Shown one piece after another: positions 55,272 to 64,000 of a DNA stretch of 64,000 bases. The notes beneath the pieces were generated by a model. That model was not told the DNA's origin. It made no database searches and worked only from the letters and a program-made list of their open reading frames with translations. A program made the position numbers and the translations under genes. The stretch comes from Prosopocoilus inquinatus. Lineage: Eukaryota; Arthropoda; Insecta; Coleoptera; Lucanidae. The stretch is taken from positions 20,237,001-20,301,000 of the forward strand of contig CM069877.1 in NCBI GenBank assembly GCA_036172665.1, given 5' to 3'. The first letter of the stretch is position 1, and each line of letters begins with the position of its first letter.

Positions 55272-55795
55272 TCATAATATATCACAAATATTCACTGTAG
55301 AAAGTCCTCCATACAACTTTGAATAAATTTATGTAAATCAAACACGTTCGTTAAAGCATACATGCAATTTCTTCTTAAATGAAACGGACACTTGGGTTCG
55401 GATTTTTGTAATTTTTGTAAATCTTCGTAAATTTCACCCAAATCTAACACAGGTACACCTTCACTACTGCTTTTCGTTAGAATTTCACATAGAAATCGAG
55501 ATTTCTCCATTCCTTTAACGTAAGCGACTTTGGCTGTACTACATAAAGAGGTGATGATTGCGTCAAACTCAGATAAGGGGACGAATTCGCTATTCCAATC
55601 AATGCAATGGTGATTGGTCATTAACCAGTTTGCAACATTTTGAAATTTTCTGGGGGCTATTGACAAACTCGTGGGTGGTTGAAATAAAAAATGAGTCACT
55701 TTTTTCACTATCGTAAGAAGCCAACTCTTTTGGTATAAATTGATTATTTTCTACTTTAAATCCTTGAATGTCAATGACAATAAATTGTTTTTCAT
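55272..55795 (-). pseudogene. Copy of the possible nuclease-fold gene, frameshifted
   Basis: Matches 19086-19616. One A is missing after the start ATG and a second shift near 55700 breaks the frame. The longest piece keeps NHHCIDWNSEF, FDAIITSLC and CPFHLRRNCM. Confidence 0.8.
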
Positions 55796-55869
55796 AGTTC
55801 GGGTGATATTGCTTCTTATAAAATCAAATGAAATCAAATAGCTTCTCAGTGAATACTGCCATTCACGGT

Positions 55870-56226
55870 TTACATCAACTGACGGACAATTTTGGTGAGC
55901 GGTGAATAAGAGAACGCTTTGTCATGCAGAATTAAACAGTAAGCAATAGTAATATCTAATTTAATATATTCTTTAGTTGTGAACTCAATTCTTATTTCTA
56001 TTGCACTTTTATGCATTACATCTCTCTGAAAAGTGCAGTCAATACCTATTAATAGGCAACTAGCTACTTCTTTTGGATTGAACCAGGGTTGACTGCTTTC
56101 ACGATGATAATAATTTTAGCGTTCGCCATTTAGAAATACTGTTAATGATTTTAACTAAACGGCATCAAACAGACTCATATTTGCATCGACGACACCCTTT
56201 CGCTTAGTTTGAAAACCGATAATTAT
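55870..56226 (-). pseudogene. MCP: Major capsid protein fragment
   Basis: Only part of the C-terminal half remains, with an internal 80-bp loss near 56115. It is then fused at about 56235 to the PLA2-like gene by a 4-kb deletion. Confidence 0.8.
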
Positions 56227-56231
56227 ATATT

Positions 56232-56947
56232 TAGGATATAAATAGGATATAAATATCCTATTGCGCCCAAAGCTGCAAATAATGGAATTAAAGGTAAAAA
56301 CCCTCCTCTCTTAGAAATTGCTATCACTCTTTGATGTGGAGATCTTATTTTCTTGTGGTTCTTCTTTAAAACAGCCTGCGCCAATTTCACATTTTCTAAC
56401 AGACTCTTGTTACCATTACGTGAAATTGCATGTTGAGCTTTCCTTACAGCTTGTCGAAGTGATAATTTACCACCACGCTTCTTCCGTTTACTACGCTTTC
56501 TCTTCACTCCGTTTCCCATTCCAAGCTTTGTCTTAGCTTTCATTAAGGGCTACAGATAATGCAGATGCTTTTTCACCAAATCCCGCTTCTGTACTTTTCA
56601 CTCTTTTTACTGCCGCTTGATACAATTTTTTATCTGCTTCGTGACGTTTTTCTAAATTGCTACTTACAGAATATGCAAAATTGTGTTGCTTGCACGCTTC
56701 ATCCAACGCATTCACGCCTCTGTCTCCTCTTTTAACCCGAACGTCTAATTTTGTGCCCGGACCGCAGTAATTGCAACCTGGTAAGTGTAATTCTACTGGT
56801 AGTTTATTAATTAATAATAATAGTAATAATAGCTTTATTTAATGTAATGCATAATTGATATGTTCGTATTAACGTATTAAGTAAACCACGACCTTTTCGT
56901 TTTACGGTACTTCTCGCAGTGTTATCTCTTTTGACACGACGTCGCAT
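56232..56947 (-). pseudogene. PLA2-like/hydrophobic protein gene, truncated
   Basis: Keeps CKQHNFAY in place of CKQHDIAY, so the catalytic Asp is lost. It reads without a stop from the basic tail into KRKKRGGKLSLRQAVRK and on to GGFLPLIPLFAALGAIG, proving the two halves are one gene. A 58-bp retroposon tail is inserted at 56815-56872, a shift lies near 56545, and the C-terminus is deleted. Confidence 0.8.
56815..56872 (-). mobile_element. 58-bp 3' tail of a non-LTR retrotransposon
   Basis: On the - strand it reads AATAAAGCTATTATTACTAT plus further ATT-type repeats, flanked by ATTAA on both sides. The empty site is seen in Polinton-1. It is an extremely 5'-truncated insertion. Confidence 0.6.
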
Positions 56948-57123
56948 TTATGGCTTTTCTTTCTAACAGTCAACGATGTTACATGTGTACTACTTCATAC
57001 TCACTGCTAATCTTTGTATAGCGTAAAAATTTCTCTTAATTTTTTGGTTAAGTCGTTAGTTTATTAAATAAGTGTCCTTAGAAAATATTATTTTTAACTG
57101 GCAGTCTCATATCTAGAAATATA

Positions 57124-58875
57124 CAGGCTGCTTCAAACTGGGTGTGCACTGAAGGGATCTCCTAAACCGTAAGAGATATTTCTTTTTGAGATATTAATAA
57201 AAATGTAAAAAAATCGATTTTCTTTTTCTCTCTGTATATCTTTTATTGTACATAATTTTGAAATTCTGATTTAACTTTCTCGAGGCACTTTTTGATTCTA
57301 CTTCGAATAGGGGTGGCAGAATTGAAGTCCTTCGTCTTTCCACGACTATCGTCAGTTTCTATTTTTTAAATACAACTTACATCTTTGTATTATTCTATTC
57401 GATAGCATTTTTCTCCTGATTGTATTGGTATATCACACTTAATAGTTAATATGAATTTAAAGCTTAAATAATTCAGTGTTTATATGAAGATTTTATTTAA
57501 TACATAATTTAAAATTTTTGGTTCATATTCTTATCTTTTTATTGTTCTATTCGAAACAATTTTTTTTTCTGGTGATTTCAGTTCATAATTAACACAAACC
57601 AAATAAACAGCAGTATAAACATTAAATTACAAGAACAAAATAAATAATTTGAATAAAAATTATAGAAGAAAAACAAACATTTGTGAAATAAATGAATTAA
57701 AGTAAATTCTCGAAATGTCCTCCACTGTTTTCAGGACACACATTCGTTCTTCAAACTATGTGTTGTCTAGCGTCTCGAATATGAATTCGCCAAACATTTC
57801 TGCAAGAACCTGATATTTGCCTTCTTAGTTCCTCCTTATTATTTATCTTGATGCTAGTTACTGTTTCAATGGCCAAAATACACTTTATCCTGTTTAAATT
57901 ATGTAGGGTGGTTCCGATATAACGTGCCAAACTTCAACTGATAATTCACCTCGTCAAAACGAGTGATAAAATTTAATACCATTTGTGGACTTAACTATGT
58001 TTAAAAAAATTAAAGATAGTGAAGTGTTGAGGGCCACTGAGTGCTAAAGAAATTAAAAAAAAATACATTGCTATAGAAAGTATTTTTCAAATTTATCACA
58101 AAAATATTCGTTTTTAGCTACCAATGTCTTTGTAGAAGGCACTATTCGCTAATATCTAAATATTTTTAGTAAAATTAGTATTCACGTTTTCTTTTAACTT
58201 AACAGTGCAATTTAAAATTAAAAACTAGGCTTTTTCATTCCTATACCAAAGTTGAGACACTAGTCTAGCAAGTTATATTAGAACCACCTGTCATTTGTCG
58301 GTAAAAGTTCATTTTCGTAAGTGCAATGCATTACTAAAGTAACGATACAGAAAACTTTATAGTTTATTATAATTTACACTAGCTAAGAAAATGAACTAGA
58401 AATTTGAAATTATATATTAAATAAAATTTTTATATAAAAACCTGTATTATTTAAGCTTCAGTTAATAACAACTATTAAGTGTGATATACCATTAAAATCA
58501 GGAAAAAAATACTATCGAACAGGATAATAAAAATATATACGTTATATTTAAAAAATCGAAACTGATGATGGTCGTGGAAAGATGAAAAGTTTGACTTCAA
58601 TTTTGCCACCTCTATTCGAAGCAGAATCAAAAAGTTCCCGTAGAAAGTTAAATCAAAATTTCAAAATTATGTATAATAAAAGAGATACAGAGAAGAAAAA
58701 ATAAAATCCACTTTGTTACCTTTTTATTAATATCTCAAGAAGAAATAAGAAAAAATATCTGTCAATGGCTATGAATTAGGCATTGATTCGTGCAACTTTT
58801 CTTCCATTTAACCGAATTTGTATCTCTTACGGTTTAGGAGATCCTTTCAGTGCACACTCAATTTGAAACAGCCGG
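57124..58875. mobile_element. Fold-back transposon, 1,752 bp, TA target site
   Basis: Starts CAGGCTGCTTCAAACTGGG and ends CAATTTGAAACAGCCGG, with diverged inverted arms of roughly 400 bp or more each and an unpaired centre. TA flanks both ends; the empty site matches Polinton-1 near 24945. No coding region was seen. It sits just 3' of the terminal gene. Confidence 0.88.
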
Positions 58876-59005
58876 TATACATATTAAACCACATAGATTT
58901 ACATATTAACAGTTTTATGCATACTTATATCAAAAATTAATTTACTAATTCCAAACATCACTAATTCAGTTGTAATTGCTCCTTTCTCAGATATTTCATT
59001 ATTAA

Positions 59006-62000
59006 GGCTGTATGCTCGCTTAGAGCTGAACTCGATTTCAAATGGGTGTATCACTATTTTTCGCATATATTTAGAAGAAACATACGTTCAACATGTGTTC
59101 CTGCATTTTTACACACAAACGAAAAGAACAGAGAACAGAATTACCACCTAAACGTTTTCCTTGTAATTTATGACCCTTCTGTCACTGATCTTTATTTTTG
59201 ATTGGTTTACATATCAGTTTGACACACCCACAAGAGAATATTCGGATAAGGCCTCATTCTCATGGGCACCGCCCGCGGCCTCCTGCAAATTTTAAGGGCG
59301 AGCGCACACTCAGATGAGTAACATTTCTTAAGTAAAAGTTATGTAAATAAGAACGGCGACCTGATCTAACATAGCAACTATGTAAAACTCGGGAAATAAA
59401 ACTACGTCTGTCGGAAAGTGAAAGTTTATCAGAATTGAAGCAATGACACAAAAAAACGCATGGCCTGTTTGATTTGAACCCTGATTTAAACGTTGGAATA
59501 AATATTAATGACTGTGCTTAAGGTTATTGGAATAGGAATTAATACTGCTCTAATGTACCGACGCAAGGAAGATAAAACGCTCACAGAGCAAGTTAATGCG
59601 TTAAAAAAGGACATTATTAATTGCCCTAAGCACGTATTCGGCGATCATTCTCATTGTGACGTTTATTTTTGCACCGGGTTCAAAGATAATGAAATTAATT
59701 CAGTTCCAGACTTAGTAGAATGTGGATTATTTCATGATATTATTGCTTGCTGTAATTATTTGACGCATAATGCACACAGTTTACTTTTAAATATCAACAA
59801 TAAAGCAGCGGAGACGTACAATTCAATTGTTTCAAAATTTGTTGGTGAAAAGAGTTAACTTCTCTTTGAAAAATAGCTACGAGGTGAGGTGCCACGCTGC
59901 GAGCGTTTCTTATAATTTCAGTGAGCAATATCACCACCGCATTTATAAGAGAATGGTCGGGAAAAGTCCAGGCAAATATACCAAAGTATACAGTGTGCCC
60001 GGATACGTAGTGACAGCATGGGTAACTTCTGTTTTTGAAGAGATAGAGAGATGATTAAAGTAGCAAAAAGATGCAGGTTCGAGAGCTCATTAAGAATCCA
60101 TTTTCAAACTTACTTGTCATGGCCAACTTGGTTAAAATTTTACTAAAATCAATATCTCCTCATTTCTTTTATTTGCCGTAACTTTTTTGTTACTTAAGAT
60201 ATTCAGATACGTCAAAGTTGCTGCAAGGCAGAAAAGAAAACAGGCAGCCGAAGCTGAGGGTGACTACGGACTAATAGAAGAGGTGATCCCTCTTGAAAAC
60301 TTAGAGGAAAAGAAATCATCTTTAATGAACTACTTGAGCAGGACCCAGGTAGGGTTAGAATCGTTAGAGAAACACTGTTGGCCAAAACACCAAAGTAAAA
60401 TGGCATAAAGGGCGAAGACTAACAGTATCGATTTTAGTATTGTCTGTAAAAGACGTCAAACAACTGATGCCAAAAAATTGGCGTAAAGATTAATTTCTTC
60501 TAATTTTTCGGGAAGTATAGTTACAATTTGGTGCCATGACCATGAAGAAATTGCGAGAAAACAATTTTCACAGGAATTTGGACATAAAGTTGTCACAATT
60601 TTCCGCTGGCTGCACCGATGTGCACTGAGTGTATCTCCATCTTGTTTTATTACATAAAGCTGAACCGAGATGGAAATACACTCAGTGCGCACTAGTGCAG
60701 CTATTGGAAAACATTATTAGTTTGAATGCGATTTTAAACTTATTTCTACAGTAACTTAAAAAACACGGAAATAAACAAACAGACGAATACATGATAGCAA
60801 CAATAATTAACTCCTCGTATTTACAACAGAACGTATTACGTGTTCCAGATGCTTTTGGTGAGCGTAGTACAATATGATTCAAAAGGCCGCACTATTATCA
60901 CCAGCATGTTAATATTAACAGGAGCAAAAACAAGCTTTTAATTTTTTTTTTGAGATGCTTGGCGAATGTTTAAAAATATCGCGAATAGGCAACGCTGCAT
61001 AATGCAGATGCACTTACAAATTTGAAACCGTAGTTGTAGGTGATATTAAATGTCCTTTTTTTTGTTGACAGTTGCATATGCGCTGATTTGCTAAAACTAT
61101 ACTCTATTTTTTATTAATAGGCGGAAGTTTACCGATTGATATAACGTATTACATATAAATCGTTCACGATTGTTTTAAAGTCGGACTATCTAAGAAAATC
61201 TGACATTTTAGTTGGCAGTAACCTTACTTGGTAAAATAAATTTATTTTAGGTTACAGATGATGAGATCTGATTCCTCGTATTCATCAAATATTTATATTT
61301 TATTCAATTAGTTGTGCAGAAACAAAAATTATTTGACGCAGTTCCGTTTCACTATTTGGGTGAACTTAATATTCAAAATGTTACATCACCGACCCATTTT
61401 ATTTATGGTTTATACCTGTGTTATCACATAATATTAATTACATGCATTAACAAGAATTTTTAATGATGTCAAGGTAAATGTGTACTCTACACAAAAAAAT
61501 AACAAAATAACACAAATTTGTTGAGTATTCCCTTTTTAAAACTAATTAAGAGCATGATTACCAGATTTGCAGAAGTTTATTACGACAAAAATGTTTTTTT
61601 TTTCAATTTAGCGTAAAAAATTTACCAAAAAGCACGACTCTGAAAAGAGAAATATAGAAGAATTATAGGCACTTTATTTTCTGGCGGCGCTCGGTAGCGT
61701 CCATGTGTTTACGGTGCATGTATTCTGTGTTTCACTCATATACGCACTGAAACGCATTCGCTCTCACTCACACCCTTCATCTGTCACAAAATCGGGAGAA
61801 TGAATGTGCGAATTCGCCCCTCTTGCACTAGGCCCGAAGGCGGACCTAGCGTGTATCACATATCACGTTTGATTTCAGCGATTTCATTCCGAAAATTTCA
61901 AATTTGTTTCCCATTTTCTGTCCTTATTTTTAAAAATAAAAAAAAAAACTAAACGGTTTATTATTATTTAATACTGCGAAATTTCGGCTAAAGGCTTATA

Positions 62001-62168
62001 TTTTCAATTTTTTTTAATTTTAATTTTTTTAAAGCCTTTTTGGCAATTCTCGAAAAACGAGCCTTTAGCCGCCTAACAGAATCTATTTAAAAATTTTTCG
62101 CCGTACGATTTTAATGAAAAATAAGCCCAGGGAATGGGAAAAACGATTTTGGGGCCGAGCAAACAGCC
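59006..62168 (+). mobile_element. TTAA-type DNA transposon, 3,163 bp, with Mutator-like/Kolobok-like transposase remnant
   Basis: Terminal inverted repeats are GGCTGTATGCTCGC and GAGCAAACAGCC. TTAA flanks both sides (59002-59005 and 62169-62172), and the empty site in Polinton-1 is TTGA. A broken transposase lies at 59490-60408, and the 3' half matches 447-1657. The TTAA site fits piggyBac or Kolobok superfamilies. Confidence 0.85.
59490..60408 (+). pseudogene. Transposase fragment of the TTAA element
   Basis: Frames 59508-59858 and 59827-60054 join across a shift near 59850. They carry CPKHVFGDHSHCDVYFC, ETYNSIVSKFVGEK, VNFSLKNSYEVRCHAA and VSYNF. This is the pattern of insect proteins annotated with a Mutator-like transposase domain. 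A basic, Glu-rich piece follows (60187-60408). It lacks the N-terminal region and is not functional. Confidence 0.65.
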
Positions 62169-63074
62169 TTAAGAAATGATTTAACATTTGCCTTCATATC
62201 ACTTTCCATAACACTCAAGCATGGAATCATGTTGCTATAGAATGATTTATAGTTCGATTGTTTCAAAACTTCTAAAGGATAAAATATAATATATCACAAT
62301 TTCCAGAGTTCCAATAGACCTTTATAAGATATATATAATGTCTCCACTCCTCTTTCTAATTTCAGTATTTTCGTTCCTTCGATGCGTTCGAAAGACGCCT
62401 TCACTGAGCTGATTTGCATTACCGAATAAATAGTTTTTTCTCAGTAAAATACGACTTCAAAGTGTAGTTACAAGAACAAAATTCTTTTCATTCCTCTTCT
62501 AAAAACGATATGCTCTGCCTTTTGGAACCCATAATACGTATTATCGGATAAAAAATGTTTCGGTACACAGTCCGCCACAAATCCACTTCGTACGGCTCTT
62601 ATTTAGAAAATATACACTTTGAGGTAAAAGTGGTAACTGATCTACGTCAGTCACCGTCACCTCTCTTGCTTCTGAAATATCGAAAGGTGCTGTCTCATTA
62701 GTATCACATTGACGAAAATCTTCATCTGTGAAGAAAGGCTGGGAGAGTATTTCAAATTAAAACTCGTTTCGAACTGAGGGCATATTCAAACCGTGCCCAT
62801 TCGGCTTTTCTTCTTTTAGTTTCTCAACATTTTCAGTCAAAAGTCTTTTATTCTGTACGTCATCACAAAGATTGTTCACGTACCTTCTCTTTTGTTTCAG
62901 GAAAAAATCCACTTGTTTAGACGTCACTGTTAAATACAATAAAAATATAGAAATTATAAATTATTACAATAAGATGATTTAAACTTACTTTTATGTATAT
63001 AGGTAGGTGATTAACTTAACAATACAACTCACAGTTCTGTAACAACTGAATCTATTCCCAAATGAAGAACCTTA

Positions 63075-63554
63075 TATAACAAGATTTTAGGTGGGGGTCC
63101 TTACCTCCTCCAGCGTTACGGTCATATTCAGGATAAACCGTCCTCCGTCAAGTTAAGGTCACGTCAAGGATAGATAATTTTTGGAACCCTCCTCTGACCT
63201 CGCTTTTAGAGGTAATGACGAGGTCACGTCAATGATATGAGATTTTGCGACTTGATCCTTAACCTCGTGGTTACATCGGCATAAAACAAATTCTATAACC
63301 TCCTCCGGTCTTAACCTTGAACCCTCAAGGTCATTTCAAAATTACCTCTCGGTCACGTTAGGAATAGGTCGATTATGGAACCTCCTCTAATATTGACCTT
63401 GATCAAAGTCACCTCAAGGTCATGGCCTGGAACTTGAAGGTCATGGTGAGGTCACGTCAGGAATGGGCCGATTCTGGAACCTTCTCTGACCTTGACCTTG
63501 AATTTTATTGGTCAAGGTCGGAGGAGGTTCCAGAATCGGCCTATTCCTTCTACT
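63075..63554. repeat. Right terminal region of Polinton-2
   Basis: Homologous to 25985-26475, with scattered AGGTCA motifs and a slightly mismatched terminal hairpin (GGGCCGATTCTGGAACC with GGTTCCAGAATCGGCC). Confidence 0.85.
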
Positions 63555-63560
63555 CGTCCG

Positions 63561-64000
63561 CGGCCACATTTCACCATATTGCATGGGAATTAAATTGAAT
63601 GTTTATTCTAACCGACTGGTCGTAAGACTCAGCGACGCACCTTAGGTTTTTTTGTCATCTGATTCCTGGGGTTTACGTTTTTTTGTCCACATATTATTTC
63701 GACGGAGGTATAAATTACGTTCACACTTGACATTTGACGCCATTGGTTATTACTTAATTAAATGTAACCGGTTACCCGATAACTACCCGATATCCAATAA
63801 TTACCCGATACCGAAAGTGCCCAATAACTGAGTGGCCTTTAAATTTCACCTGACGTGACCTTCATTACATTTCGCTTGAGTGGAGATGAGTTACTTCAGA
63901 TAATTCTGTATTAGTTTTTCAAAGTCTTATTCGATATATTTGTCGGATATCCAAGTGCATAGTTATCAGGTATAGAGTACTTATCGGGTACACGGATACT
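63561..64000. other. Right flank with repeated ACCCGATAA motifs
   Basis: Between 63770 and 63830 the motif TACCCGATAACTACCCGATA and close variants repeat; an inverted relative (TTATCGGGTA) appears near 63980. It may be the end of another inverted-repeat element cut by the window. No gene was seen. Confidence 0.45.

Larger units (their letters stand above)
58899..62926 (-). pseudogene. Terminal gene of Polinton-2, interrupted by the TTAA element
   Basis: Coding remnants lie at 58899-59005 and 62169-62926. The upstream part is open and continuous from a splice acceptor at 62927 (TSKQVDFFLKQKRRYVNN), then hits a TAA at the Gln codon after SVRNEF. It lacks the two-base insertion that shifts Polinton-1, but has its own two-base loss near 62295 giving a TGA. 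Confidence 0.75.
43344..63554 (+). mobile_element. Polinton-2 (Maverick): decayed sibling of Polinton-1
   Basis: Ends are AGTAATAGGAATAGGCC and CCTATTCCTTCTACT, flanked by CGTCCG at 43338-43343 and 63555-63560. The gene order is the same as Polinton-1 where retained. Only about 11 kb of its 20.2 kb is Polinton-derived; the rest is nested transposons and the end duplication. Deletions relative to Polinton-1 cover about 11.8-14.0, 16.7-19.0 and 20.1-24.1 kb (Polinton-1 coordinates). They remove the ATPase, minor capsid and protease genes. Confidence 0.94.

Noticed and set aside
59260..59451. 63-codon minus-strand frame in the TTAA element
   Set aside because: No similarity to known proteins and antisense to the transposase region.

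Overview
The window is AT-rich animal nuclear DNA, almost certainly from an insect. Genes carry short 62-70 bp GT-AG introns and TATA boxes, and the DNA is crowded with arthropod-type transposons. A hymenopteran such as an ant is my guess from the Polinton and retroposon protein styles; it is not proven. I recognise no host protein-coding gene, no rRNA or tRNA gene and no CRISPR.

The window is dominated by two related Polinton (Maverick) elements in the same orientation. Both have exact 6-bp target-site duplications. Polinton-1 is 5500-26475 (GAATAC on both sides). Polinton-2 is 43344-63554 (CGTCCG on both sides). Polinton-1 still carries the virus-like gene set: protein-primed DNA polymerase B on the + strand, then convergently on the - strand a retroviral-type integrase, a 127-aa unknown, a DUF8207-type protein, a packaging ATPase, a Pro-rich spliced protein, a Ser/Thr/Pro-rich protein, a 111-aa unknown, a possible nuclease-fold protein, the double jelly-roll major capsid protein, the penton-like minor capsid protein, an adenovirus-type maturation protease, a phospholipase A2-like/hydrophobic virion-type protein and a terminal unknown. 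Integrase, ATPase and major capsid protein are open. Polymerase, DUF8207, Ser/Thr/Pro, minor capsid, PLA2 and terminal genes carry stops, frameshifts or insertions. Each end of Polinton-1 is a perfect hairpin (39-bp stem, 12-nt loop). The left end continues into about 40 units of an 11-bp repeat whose core is TGACCTTGA.

Polinton-2 is a ruin of a sibling element. Large deletions removed the ATPase, minor capsid protein, protease and parts of other genes, and created a chimeric ORF. Five transposons sit inside it: a hAT-like MITE at 44513-45748, TA-type elements at 46409-47486, 48298-49190 and 57124-58875, and a 3.2-kb TTAA-type element at 59006-62168. Its left end, with host flank, is also tandemly duplicated (43201-43990 and 43991-44824). 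Comparing the copies shows which breaks belong to which copy and confirms the introns.

The flanks (1-5493, 26482-43200, 63561-64000) are layered transposon remains. They hold a partial copy of the TTAA element (1-1657), a gypsy-like solo LTR (2288-2645), non-LTR fragments (3591-5493 and 27001-27400), a nearly full-length but broken non-LTR element (36104-39975, - strand) with ORF1, endonuclease and reverse transcriptase, several long fold-back MITEs with TA duplications (3826-4706, 29893-30351, 31577-32562, 41277-41949), and a stray copy of the 312-bp repeat (34262-34617) that elsewhere forms the array splitting the Polinton-1 minor capsid gene.
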